Assembly: GCA_018436705.1 (NCBI GenBank)
Contig: JAHDLA010000015.1
Coordinates: 1 to 64,000, forward strand
DNA from: Sedimentibacter sp.
GTDB lineage: Bacteria > Bacillota > Clostridia > Tissierellales > Sedimentibacteraceae
Direction: 5' to 3'
DNA: 64,000 nucleotides
Shown here: positions 37,466 through 45,155 of the stretch, one piece after another
How positions within the stretch are numbered: the first letter of the stretch is position 1
Layout of the letters: each line of letters begins with the position of its first letter
Translations under genes and position numbers: made by a program
Notes under the pieces: model-generated
Told to the model about the DNA's origin: nothing
Databases searched by the model: none
The model's input: the letters and a program-made list of their open reading frames with translations, nothing else

Positions 37466-38603
37466 TTTTCACCTCTGCTATTTTATCTAAAATTTCTTTT
37501 GGCGTAATAGGTTCACTATTTACTTTATTTACACCCAGTACTGGTGTTTTATAGTCGTTGAGTCTCTGAACTTCTCCTATCATCTGGCCTAAATTCATTT
37601 CCGGTACAATTACTGCATTGGAATTTATTAGAACTTCTTTCACCTCAGCTTCAGGGAATGGCCACAGTGTAACTAATTGCAATACTCCAACTTTAATTCC
37701 TTTTTCGCGTGCCATATTCATAGCTTCTAGGGAAGACCTGGTACTTCCTCCGAAAGTTACAAGAGTTATATCTGAATCTTCTAAATTATATTTTCTAACC
37801 TTTACTATATCCTTGTAGTTTTTTTCTATCTTATCTGTATAATGTCTAATAAATTTATCTGCATTATCAGGTCTTGAGCATGGGAATCCTTTTTCATCAT
37901 GACCGGAGCCGGATAATCTAACTATGTATTCACCACCATAAGGAGCAAGGGGAGCAATTCCATCTTCATCCTGCAAAAATGGTTTGTATTCTTCAGTTTT
38001 GCATTTTGGCTGTTTCCTATTAACTATTTTATTTTCATCTATTTCTCTTATAATAACTTTTTCTCGTATATGTCCAACGATTTCATCAGCTAAAAAAACT
38101 ACCGGAGTTCTATATTTTTCAGAGAAATTAAAAGCATCAATCATTAGATCGTAGCAATCTTGTGCTGTTGATGGTGATAAAACAATTATGCCGTGATCGC
38201 CATGTGTTCCCCATCTGCTCTGCATAAAATCACCTTGAGCAGGTTTAGTTGCTAGTCCGGTGCTAGGACCTGAACGTTGAACATTTATAATAACACATGG
38301 TACCTCAGCCATTACTGCCACGCCTAAATTTTCTTGCATTAAGGAAAATCCCGGGCCACTGGTAGCAGTGTAAGATTTTTTGCCTGAAGCAGAGGCTCCG
38401 ATTATTGCAGCCATACTAGCTAATTCATCTTCCATTTGTACATATAAACCGCCTTCTTGAGGAAGTCTGATTGATGACATTTCTGCTACTTCGGAAGAAG
38501 GGGTTATAGGATATCCTGCGTAAAACCTAGCTCCTGCTGCTATTGCACCTTCTACCATAGCTACGTTACCCTGAATAAACCTAATATCTTGTTTATGATT
38601 CAT
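37440..38603 (-). CDS. 2-oxoacid:ferredoxin oxidoreductase, alpha subunit
   Basis: Subunit of 387 residues with the pyrimidine-binding thiamine fold. Landmarks are GNVAMVEGAIAAGARFYAGY, YPITPSSEVAEMS, SGPGFSLMQENLG, and VPCVIINVQRSGPSTGLATK followed by PAQGDF, all standard for the alpha chain. ATG follows GGAGGTAAAAAATA and overlaps the ferredoxin stop by one base. The gene order ferredoxin-alpha-beta-gamma is the usual four-subunit arrangement of VOR/KOR enzymes. Confidence 0.94.
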   Translation of the reverse strand: MNHKQDIRFIQGNVAMVEGAIAAGARFYAGYPITPSSEVAEMSSIRLPQEGGLYVQMEDELASMAAIIGASASGKKSYTATSGPGFSLMQENLGVAVMAEVPCVIINVQRSGPSTGLATKPAQGDFMQSRWGTHGDHGIIVLSPSTAQDCYDLMIDAFNFSEKYRTPVVFLADEIVGHIREKVIIREIDENKIVNRKQPKCKTEEYKPFLQDEDGIAPLAPYGGEYIVRLSGSGHDEKGFPCSRPDNADKFIRHYTDKIEKNYKDIVKVRKYNLEDSDITLVTFGGSTRSSLEAMNMAREKGIKVGVLQLVTLWPFPEAEVKEVLINSNAVIVPEMNLGQMIGEVQRLNDYKTPVLGVNKVNSEPITPKEILDKIAEVKNENTRVFG

Positions 38604-38797
38604 TATTTTTTACCTCCAGTTAGTGTTAATGCTATATCTGGGCATCGCAAAACACATAAATTGCAGCCTGTACATTTTTCTTGATGCGTATACATTGGTA
38701 ATTCATTGACCTCATTTGTGAAAACTTTAGCAGGGCAAAGTGATGAACATATACCACATTTCTTGCATAACTTTTCATTTACTTCTACTTTCCACAT
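38603..38797 (-). CDS. 2-oxoacid:ferredoxin oxidoreductase, delta (2x[4Fe-4S] ferredoxin) subunit
   Basis: A 64-residue ferredoxin-like electron carrier. Two cluster motifs are complete: CKKCGICSSLCP (from residue 11) and CTGCNLCVLRCP (from residue 42). It passes electrons from the thiamine site to free ferredoxin. ATG follows GGAGGCAACT. It lies 26 bases after the acyl kinase and overlaps the alpha gene, which ties it to this complex and not to general electron transfer. Confidence 0.95.
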   Translation of the reverse strand: MWKVEVNEKLCKKCGICSSLCPAKVFTNEVNELPMYTHQEKCTGCNLCVLRCPDIALTLTGGKK

Positions 38798-38823
38798 AGT
38801 TGCCTCCTTTTATTGCTAAAAAA

Positions 38824-39900
38824 TTAGCTATATATTTTTAATTTTTCATCCCCATTTAGCACTCTTATAACACCTTGAACCATTGATTGCATTTCATTCT
38901 CGCCTGGGTAAACCTTTATAGGTGCTATAAAACTTACTCTTTCTTTTATCCATTGAACCAATTCTTCATCATAGGCTAATCCGCCTGTTAATACGATGCT
39001 ATCAATTTTTCCCTTTAAAACTGCTGCTGCTGCTCCAATATCTTTGGCAATCTGATATGCCATAGTTTCGTATATAAGCTTTGAATAATTGTCTCCTTCT
39101 GCTATTTTCTTTTTTACTTCTCTAGCATCATTTGTACCTAAATATGCAACTAATCCACCTTTGCCGGTTATCTTCTTCTTTATTTCTTCAATTGTATAAT
39201 TTCCTGAAAAGCATAATTCCACCAACGAGCCTACTGGCAGTCCGCCAGCTCTTTCAGGTGAGAAGGTACCTTCGCCGTCTAAGCAATTATTTACATCTAC
39301 TATTTTGCCTTTTTTGTGTGCACCAATGGATATGCCTCCACCCATATGTGCGACTATAAAATTAAAAGAAGAATATTCTCCGCCTAATTCACTAGCTGCG
39401 AGTCTTGCCACGGCCTTTTGATTTAGAGGGTGAGATTTAGATTTTCTTTTTATTTCAGGGATACCTGAAATTCTTGCATAATCTTCAAATTCATCTACAA
39501 CAACAGGGTCAACTACATAAGCTGATATTCTTAAGTCTTTAGCAATTGAATCTGCTATAATTCCACCAAGATTTGAAGCATGTTGACCCATAATACCAAT
39601 TTTTAAATCTCTGACCATTTCTTCATTAACTTGGTAAGTACCACCTTCAACAGGTTTCATGTTTCCGCCCCTGCCTACAATTGCATCTAATTCGCTGAGA
39701 TCTATATGCTGTTCTTTTAAAATATTTAATATTATATTTTTACGAAATTCAAACTGATCGCATATTTTATTGAACTTTTCCAAGTCTGAACTCACATGAG
39801 TTACTGTTTCCTTATAGATGACATTTTTATTTTCATATAATGCAATTTTTGTAGAGGTAGATCCTGGATTAATAGCTAGAATTTTATACGATTTTTTCAT
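38824..39900 (-). CDS. buk: Butyrate kinase family acyl kinase
   Basis: Makes ATP from an acyl phosphate and releases the carboxylic acid. The 358-residue protein has the ASKHA fold: ILAINPGSTSTKIALYENK at the N-terminus, VGRGGNMKPVEGGTYQV, AHMGGGISIGAHKKGK, and SIVLTGGLAYDEELVQWI near the end. Length and motifs match butyrate kinase better than acetate kinase. In this operon the substrate may be isobutyryl- or other branched acyl phosphate. ATG follows TAGGAGAATAT, eight bases after ptb. Confidence 0.94.
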   Translation of the reverse strand: MKKSYKILAINPGSTSTKIALYENKNVIYKETVTHVSSDLEKFNKICDQFEFRKNIILNILKEQHIDLSELDAIVGRGGNMKPVEGGTYQVNEEMVRDLKIGIMGQHASNLGGIIADSIAKDLRISAYVVDPVVVDEFEDYARISGIPEIKRKSKSHPLNQKAVARLAASELGGEYSSFNFIVAHMGGGISIGAHKKGKIVDVNNCLDGEGTFSPERAGGLPVGSLVELCFSGNYTIEEIKKKITGKGGLVAYLGTNDAREVKKKIAEGDNYSKLIYETMAYQIAKDIGAAAAVLKGKIDSIVLTGGLAYDEELVQWIKERVSFIAPIKVYPGENEMQSMVQGVIRVLNGDEKLKIYS

Positions 39901-39908
39901 ATATTCTC

Positions 39909-40829
39909 CTAATATTTATTATTTTGATTTTTTTGAGCTATAAAAGCAGCTAATGATATAGAATTAAGCTTTGCTTTACTTGAGCTTGCTCTTGAAGTAA
40001 GAATTATTGGTATTCCTGCTCCCATTAGTACTCCTGCTTTTTCTGTGTGGCCAAAGTACTCTATTGCTTTGTTTAATACATTACCCACTTCTAGATTATG
40101 CGCTATTAGTATGTCTGCCTTACCGGCAACCGGGTTAACAATGCCTTTATGCGAAGCGGCTTCTTCAGATACAGCATTATCTAGTGCAAAAGGTCCTCCA
40201 ATTACACACCCTTTAATTTCTTTTTGCTCATACATTTTTACTAATTCTGCTGCATGAACAGTGGATTCAATTTTTTTATTTACTTTTTCAACCGGACAAA
40301 TTATTGCGACTTTTGGTTCTTCAATTTCTAAGGCATTTGCAACTATTACCGCATTATTTATTATGCTGACTTTATCCTGAACGGAAGGTGATATATTAAC
40401 AGCTGAATCGCTAATTATAAAAAGTCTGTTAAATTTATCAACCTTTAAAACACCAACATGGCTAATTAAGCCACTAATTTCCAAACCGGTTTGTTTATTA
40501 ATAACTGCTTTTAAAAGAATTGAAGTATCTACAAATCCCTTCATTATTGTAGAAGCATGGCCTTCCTTAATCATGTTGACGGCTATTTTACATGAATTTT
40601 CTTTGTCAGCTTCATCAATTATTTCATAGTTTTTTAGACAAATAGAATTATTGCTTAGAATAGTTTCAATTTTATTTTTATTTCCTATCAATATGGCACT
40701 AATAATTCCAAATGATCGAGCTTTCTCAATTGCCAGTAAAACATCTAAGTCATCTGCAGCGGCTACTGCGACTTTTATTGGAGGATATTTTTTTGTACTG
40801 TCAATTACGTTTTGAAAATTTCTTATCAA
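39909..40829 (-). CDS. ptb: Phosphate butyryltransferase family acyltransferase
   Basis: Converts acyl-CoA plus phosphate to acyl phosphate plus CoA, the step before the kinase. The 306-residue protein has IKVAVAAADDLDVLLAIEKA, EGHASTIMKGFVDTSILLKAV and AGKADILIAHNLEVGNVLNKA, characteristic of Ptb. The start is TTG (complement of 40827-40829) after AAAGGAG; no ATG lies nearby. First gene of the six-gene operon ptb-buk-ferredoxin-alpha-beta-gamma. Confidence 0.94.
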   Translation of the reverse strand: MIRNFQNVIDSTKKYPPIKVAVAAADDLDVLLAIEKARSFGIISAILIGNKNKIETILSNNSICLKNYEIIDEADKENSCKIAVNMIKEGHASTIMKGFVDTSILLKAVINKQTGLEISGLISHVGVLKVDKFNRLFIISDSAVNISPSVQDKVSIINNAVIVANALEIEEPKVAIICPVEKVNKKIESTVHAAELVKMYEQKEIKGCVIGGPFALDNAVSEEAASHKGIVNPVAGKADILIAHNLEVGNVLNKAIEYFGHTEKAGVLMGAGIPIILTSRASSSKAKLNSISLAAFIAQKNQNNKY

Positions 40830-40897
40830 TTTTTACTCCTTTCAAAATACTAATTTTATTTAATAACGTATTTCTAACGCACTTAAATATGTTTATA

Positions 40898-40912
40898 GCA
40901 AAATGCATACCA
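40898..40912 (-). promoter_or_regulatory. Sigma-54 (-24/-12) promoter of the ptb-buk-oxidoreductase operon
   Basis: On the minus strand TGGTAT, five bases, TTGC, with GG and GC correctly spaced. Transcription would start near 40886, about 57 bases before the ptb start. TTGTTAAAATT (complement of 41038-41048), also found upstream of the other sigma-54 operon, lies about 130 bases upstream. Confidence 0.75.
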
Positions 40913-41339
40913 ACTTAATTTGTAAATCACATTTCTATATAATTTAGTTAGTTTTAAGCGATTGTTTTAATACTTAGTTAATTTTTTAATAAATATTATT
41001 TTGAAAATTTACATTGAAAAAACTTAAAATTGATTTTAATTTTAACAACCATGTTTAATAATTAAACATACAGTTTTTTCATGATTAAGGAAAAGTATAA
41101 AAAGATAAGATAAAAAGGTGTTGGCGCTGGTACTTTCTTGGAATGCATCCAAAAAAGGCAAGGAGGCGCTTAAATTATACACAACTATTTCTATTTGTGG
41201 TATAATTAGACAATTCAACCGGTCTTGATTATTAAGAAAAAAAACAATTATGGTGAAATTCAAGAAATGTCCACTATGACTGTTAATGACTTATGCTATT
41301 CTTATGAAAGTCTACACATATTTTAAGCTGGGGGTAAAT
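40913..41339. other. Control region with palindrome and an extended -10 promoter
   Basis: About 430 bases without a convincing gene. It holds the candidate activator site (41038-41048), a palindrome ATGTTTAAT-A-ATTAAACAT at 41051-41069, and near 41170-41206 an inverted repeat around ATTATAC with TGGTATAAT (TATAAT at 41201-41206), a likely extended -10 promoter for the plus-strand gene at 41340. Confidence 0.6.
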
Positions 41340-41981
41340 ATGTTAAAGAAGATAATCGAAAAATATAGTTTGCACATATTAATTATATTTATATTAATGA
41401 CTCTTTTAGAGGGGGCTATAATATTTCAATTTTACAAACAAGAAAAAGAATATGAAAAAATAATAAATTCTAAAATTATATCAATAGTTATTGAAACTAT
41501 GGAAAACACATCAAGGATTCAAGATTATCTTGATAGAGCGAAAGAGAGTTCAGAGATTTCAAACAAAGATTTAGAACAAATCGCAAAATGGTATAATGAA
41601 ATGTTTAACTATGCCAGCGATGTTCAAAATTTCTATAATATTTACAAAAAAACTGATAATGGGAACTTTTCTTTAGCAGATACTAATTATTTTAGTCGGA
41701 GGGTCTATGAAATAGAAAGTATTCTTGAAAAAGAATATAGAAATGGTAAAAATATTAATGACCATACTAATATAAATAAGTATAATGAACAATTTGATAA
41801 AATATATGAATTTAATTCTTTATTTATAGAAACTATGGTTCGCAAAGAGGCGATCTTGTATGTAAATGAGAAATATTGGCCAGATGAAAAAATAAATAAT
41901 AAAATATTTATAAAAGATTTTTTTTATTGGAATTTATTTAACGATTTTTTTGAATTATTAAATAGTAAAAATTTTATATAA
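41340..41981 (+). CDS. Single-pass membrane protein of unknown function
   Basis: A 213-residue product starting at ATG 41340 with GGGGG seven bases upstream. An N-terminal signal-anchor helix (about 10-30) is followed by a charged helical domain rich in Glu, Lys, Asn and Tyr, probably outside the membrane. I recognise no family. Composition is very AT-rich (many AAT, AAA and TAT codons), more than in the metabolic genes around it, which suggests acquired or fast-evolving DNA. The same reading frame continues past the TAA for another 35 codons (see 41991-42089). Confidence 0.65.
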   Translation: MLKKIIEKYSLHILIIFILMTLLEGAIIFQFYKQEKEYEKIINSKIISIVIETMENTSRIQDYLDRAKESSEISNKDLEQIAKWYNEMFNYASDVQNFYNIYKKTDNGNFSLADTNYFSRRVYEIESILEKEYRNGKNINDHTNINKYNEQFDKIYEFNSLFIETMVRKEAILYVNEKYWPDEKINNKIFIKDFFYWNLFNDFFELLNSKNFI

Positions 41982-41990
41982 GCACTCACG

Positions 41991-42089
41991 GTGCTTTATA
42001 ATGAATATATAAGAAATTATCTGTCTGAAGATGCACCGGGGGCAGAAGCTTTGGTGATGATTTTACAAATGGAAATTAACAGAGGATAA
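41991..42089 (+). other. Possible short coding remnant downstream of the unknown membrane protein
   Basis: From GTG 41991 an open stretch of 32 codons reads VLYNEYIRNYLSEDAPGAEA, then LVMILQMEINRG and stop. It looks protein-like and is in the same frame as the preceding gene after its stop. There is no ribosome binding site. It could be the leftover end of a gene or a stop-interrupted C-terminus. Confidence 0.3.
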
Positions 42090-42150
42090 TTTATTTGCTT
42101 GGTAGAGATAAAATAAGATTATAAGAATACATATAAAAGCAAGGAAATAG

Positions 42151-42203
42151 CTTAATTATATACTATTATTGTTTTATATGGTATAATATGCTATATAATT
42201 AAG
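42151..42203 (+). promoter_or_regulatory. Inverted-repeat promoter of the small membrane peptide pair
   Basis: CTTAATTATATA (42151-42162) and its exact complement TATATAATTAAG (42192-42203) flank an extended -10 box TGGTATAAT (TATAAT at 42182-42187). The right arm covers the expected start site, an arrangement that fits a repressor operator or a 5' mRNA hairpin. Confidence 0.55.
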
Positions 42204-42222
42204 GCGCTAAGGGGAAATAAAT

Positions 42223-42318
42223 ATGGTTAGTTTCAGTATTGTCAATACAATAATTGCAGTTTCTTTAATTGTGGCATTTTTATACTTGATTAAATTTATC
42301 TTTAGAAGTCATAAGTAA
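42223..42318 (+). CDS. 31-residue hydrophobic peptide
   Basis: ATG 42223 follows TAAGGGGAAATAAAT. The product MVSFSIVNTIIAVSLIVAFL, then YLIKFIFRSHK, is a single membrane helix with a basic tail. Its stop is one base before the ATG of the next small gene, so the two are coupled. Function unknown. Size and composition are like membrane regulators or type I toxin peptides, without specific evidence for either. Confidence 0.55.
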   Translation: MVSFSIVNTIIAVSLIVAFLYLIKFIFRSHK

Positions 42319-42319
42319 G

Positions 42320-42535
42320 ATGATTAGATTTTTTAGTGGCGGAGATTATATAATAAAGATAATAATACTTATTATTATTTCTATGCCAGTAATGGCATAT
42401 GCTATTTTCAACAGTAACCACCTACGTGCTTTTAAATTGAAACGTATTAGATTTGTAATTTATTTTGTACTATTATTGATATATTTATTTATAATTTATA
42501 TGCTAGGATATTATTTTGTTTCAAATGCGGTTTAA
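42320..42535 (+). CDS. 71-residue two-helix membrane protein
   Basis: Product with two hydrophobic segments (about 10-28 and 44-66) separated by the basic stretch HLRAFKLKRIRF. It begins one base after the preceding peptide gene. The last 80 bases of the gene and its downstream DNA recur as a fragment at 28774-28854, so the locus has been duplicated or moved. No family recognised. Confidence 0.6.
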   Translation: MIRFFSGGDYIIKIIILIIISMPVMAYAIFNSNHLRAFKLKRIRFVIYFVLLLIYLFIIYMLGYYFVSNAV

Positions 42536-42613
42536 TAGAAAATAAGCGCAAATTAATAGCTGTGGATCTACATAAAATATTTGTGGCCTTAAGTTAGGTT
42601 TCAAAGAAGTGTG

Positions 42614-42907
42614 ATGCTTAGAAGTAACAAGAGAACGGGGTTATTGTCATGCCGTCCTTTTACATTTAATTCTTATGATGAAACATATTTAATTAAGTAT
42701 GTTTATGAAACACTTGAAGAGGGAACATTTGAAAAGTATGGTTACAACACATATATTTGCAAAGATAAATCTGGGAAAAAATCGCTTTTAACACTACTTC
42801 ACGATGGTTTCTTTTACTATGATTGTAAAAATGATAGAATTGTAAAAGCGATAAAGAAATCAGAAGTGCCAACTGTTATTTCCATAGATGAAAATACAAG
42901 GCGATGA
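42614..42907 (+). CDS. 97-residue protein of unknown function
   Basis: An open frame beginning at ATG 42614 (GTG 42611 also possible) with a weak AAAGAAG upstream. The product has no membrane segment and includes YLIKYVYETLEEGTFEKYGY and FFYYDCKNDRIVKAIKKSE. It may be a genuine small protein or a gene fragment; codon use resembles neighbouring genes. It ends 50 bases before a strong bidirectional terminator. Confidence 0.4.
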   Translation: MLRSNKRTGLLSCRPFTFNSYDETYLIKYVYETLEEGTFEKYGYNTYICKDKSGKKSLLTLLHDGFFYYDCKNDRIVKAIKKSEVPTVISIDENTRR

Positions 42908-42957
42908 GGCGATTAAAACATAAATGCAAATATTAGCAGGAAAGAGGTTCACAATAT

Positions 42958-42996
42958 GGGGTTGTTACACTAATTTCTTAGTATAACAACCCTTTT
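42958..42996. terminator. Bidirectional terminator before the S8 protease end
   Basis: GGGTTGTTA-C-ACTAA, loop TTTC, TTAGT-A-TAACAACCC with one mismatch, then TTTTGTATTTTT. It serves the accessory genes and the convergent protease gene. Confidence 0.85.
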
Positions 42997-43003
42997 GTAT
43001 TTT

Positions 43004-44173
43004 TTATGAAAAAATTCTTTCTATATCCAACACCCCGGCGCCTTGCTCGTATGAAGAGGCTTTGATTCTTGAGCAAGCGTTGAGGAGCTTTCTTTTAATG
43101 TCGAAGTGAGTGTAGTTTGGATTTTCGTTTAATAAAAGTGCTGCAGCTCCAGATACCATGGGAGCTGACATGGATGTTCCGCTTAAATTTGTATATCCCG
43201 TCAAGTTAGTATTGGAGAGGGACATTATATTAACGCCTGGGGCAATTAAATCAGGTTTTTTGATTCTGTCAAATGTTGGGCCTCTGCTTGAAAATTCTGC
43301 GATAACATCATCATTTAGTTCGGGAGTTCTCTTATCATCCAGTGCTCCTACAGAAATAACATGCCTGCTGGTTGCAGGTGATAATATTGTATTCCTCAAT
43401 GGACCGCTGTTTCCTACAGCAGCTACTACAATGAAGTTATTCTCGATTGCTCTGTTTGCCGCCTTTACCAGAGGATCTCTTTTTTCTCTTGATTGAGCTA
43501 TTGCTCCCAATGAAAAATTAATAATTCTTGTTTTATAAACCTCCTTATTGTCTATAATCCATTGAACGGTGGATAAAATATCTGATGTGTTCCCATTTCC
43601 GTTTTCATCAAGAACCTTAATTGACAATATATTTGCTTCTGGTGCTATACCCTTGTATTTTCCTTTTGAAGCATATCCGCTTCCTGCCAAGATCCCTGCG
43701 CAATGAGTACCGTGGCCGTTATCGTCGTACATTCTTGATTCGTTGTTTACAAAGTCTTTAAAGCCGGCTATTCTGCTCTTAGGATATATTAAATCCATAT
43801 GTGGAGAGATCCCGGTATCAATAATTGCTACGGTAATATTTTTTCCTGTATAGCCGGTGTCTGAAATAAAATCTGCACCTATTGCATCTCTTGCTACATC
43901 CATAACTGCAAATACTTTTGAATCGTAACTGATGAATTCAACATCAGGGTCGTTTGTCAGCTTTAGAATAGAATTTATGCTCATTTCACAGGCGCAGCCG
44001 TTAATGATGGGAAGTTCACGATTTAGCCTATTAGATAAAGAGGAAAGCTCTCCCTCTTTTATTTTCCTGTCAGTCTTATATGTCACAATGACAGGTATAA
44101 TATTATTATTGCTTGAATAAATCTGTCCTCTTATAGCGGGACAAAGCTTGCTGTAATCTATATTATATCTCAT
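43004..44173 (-). CDS. Subtilisin-like (S8) serine protease without signal peptide
   Basis: A 389-residue S8 peptidase. The triad is Asp119 (AIIDTGIS), His154 (DNGHGTHCAG) and Ser334 (SGTSMSAP). An N-terminal part (to about 95) resembles an I9-type propeptide. No export signal is seen, so it is probably intracellular or leaves by another route. ATG 44173 is chosen because AGGTGA lies six bases upstream; an in-frame GTG at 44182 lies inside that site. It is divergent from walR, a place where many Firmicutes have HtrA after the wal operon; a functional link is speculative. Confidence 0.92.
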   Translation of the reverse strand: MRYNIDYSKLCPAIRGQIYSSNNNIIPVIVTYKTDRKIKEGELSSLSNRLNRELPIINGCACEMSINSILKLTNDPDVEFISYDSKVFAVMDVARDAIGADFISDTGYTGKNITVAIIDTGISPHMDLIYPKSRIAGFKDFVNNESRMYDDNGHGTHCAGILAGSGYASKGKYKGIAPEANILSIKVLDENGNGNTSDILSTVQWIIDNKEVYKTRIINFSLGAIAQSREKRDPLVKAANRAIENNFIVVAAVGNSGPLRNTILSPATSRHVISVGALDDKRTPELNDDVIAEFSSRGPTFDRIKKPDLIAPGVNIMSLSNTNLTGYTNLSGTSMSAPMVSGAAALLLNENPNYTHFDIKRKLLNACSRIKASSYEQGAGVLDIERIFS

Positions 44174-44240
44174 AATATTCACCTACCTAAATTAATTTAT
44201 GCTTTTAATTAAAGATGGTGTTCATTTTTGAAAAACATGG

Positions 44241-44246
44241 TATAAT
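44241..44246 (+). promoter_or_regulatory. Extended -10 box upstream of walR
   Basis: TGGTATAAT (TATAAT at 44241-44246) about 140 bases before walR, with no good -35. The same TG-G-TATAAT form precedes the genes at 41340 and 42223. Confidence 0.5.
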
Positions 44247-44384
44247 ATTTTAAATGGCGGACTTGAGGGAAAAATATGAAATACAGGCTTTTTTCACTGC
44301 CATTTTTACCGGAATAAGATTTTTTTTGACTATAAAGTATTAAAAAACCATAAGTTCTAATAATAAGCGTAACAGGAGGTAAGT

Positions 44385-45068
44385 ATGTCTAATATATTAG
44401 TAGTAGATGATGAAAGACCGATAGCGGAAATAATAAAGTACAATCTTCAAAAGGAAGGCTTTACGGTACAGACTGCATATGACGGGGAAGAAGCAATAAA
44501 GCTGGTTCGTAAAATTAATCCTGAATTAATAATTCTGGATATAATGCTGCCGAAGAAAAATGGATTTGAGGTTCTTAGGGAAATAAGGATGGAATATATG
44601 ATGCCTGTTATAATGCTTACTGCTAAGGAAGAAGAAAATGATAAAATAACAGGATTGGAGCTGGGGGCGGACGATTATATTACAAAACCTTTCAGCAATA
44701 AGGAACTGATTGCCAGAGTAAGAGCAAATCTGCGAAGAGTTAAGCTGTCAAGCACCAATGAAGAAATGAAAGCAAAAATAATAAATGTAGGAAATTTAAC
44801 TATTGATATGAATACCTATGAGGTTAGCAGGGACAAAGATATAATTGACCTGACAAACAGGGAATTTGACCTGCTTAAATATTTGTTTTTAAATTCAGAC
44901 AGGGTTTTTAACAGAGAACATCTTTTAAAAGAGGTTTGGGGATATGAATTCGGCGATTTAAGGACAGTTGATGTAACGGTAAGAAGATTGAGAGAAAAGA
45001 TAGAAACTGAAAATGATAAATATATAATTACAAAAAGAGGAACGGGATATTATTTTAAGAGCAAATAG
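44385..45068 (+). CDS. walR: WalR response regulator
   Basis: OmpR/PhoB-type regulator of 227 residues that controls cell-wall hydrolase genes in Firmicutes. The receiver domain has the acidic pair Asp8-Asp9, phospho-acceptor Asp52 (ILDIMLPKKNG) and Lys in YITKPF. The C-terminal winged helix includes LTNREFDLLKYLFL and VDVTVRRLREKIE. Identification as WalR rests on the downstream kinase plus YycH and YycI genes. ATG follows AGGAGGTAAGT. Confidence 0.95.
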   Translation: MSNILVVDDERPIAEIIKYNLQKEGFTVQTAYDGEEAIKLVRKINPELIILDIMLPKKNGFEVLREIRMEYMMPVIMLTAKEEENDKITGLELGADDYITKPFSNKELIARVRANLRRVKLSSTNEEMKAKIINVGNLTIDMNTYEVSRDKDIIDLTNREFDLLKYLFLNSDRVFNREHLLKEVWGYEFGDLRTVDVTVRRLREKIETENDKYIITKRGTGYYFKSK

Positions 45069-45155
45069 AAATTTTGAGGCTTAGTATGCTTTTTTTAAGG
45101 CTTTATAATTCAGAGAAATTTTTATGGTAATGATAATATCCTGCGGGGAGAATTT

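Noticed and set aside
41042..41263. A 73-codon minus-strand frame upstream of the gene at 41340
   Set aside because: No convincing binding site, and it overlaps the palindrome and the extended -10 promoter that better explain this stretch.
41258..41336. A 19-codon frame starting ATGTCCACTATGACTG that resembles the start of an ABC-transporter ATPase
   Set aside because: Too short to judge, no continuation in any frame, and no ribosome binding site.
28774..42555. The two 80-base copies as ends of a transposon carrying the catabolic block
   Set aside because: They are direct partial gene copies, not terminal inverted repeats, and no transposase or integrase gene lies between them; a rearrangement is possible but a mobile element is not supported.
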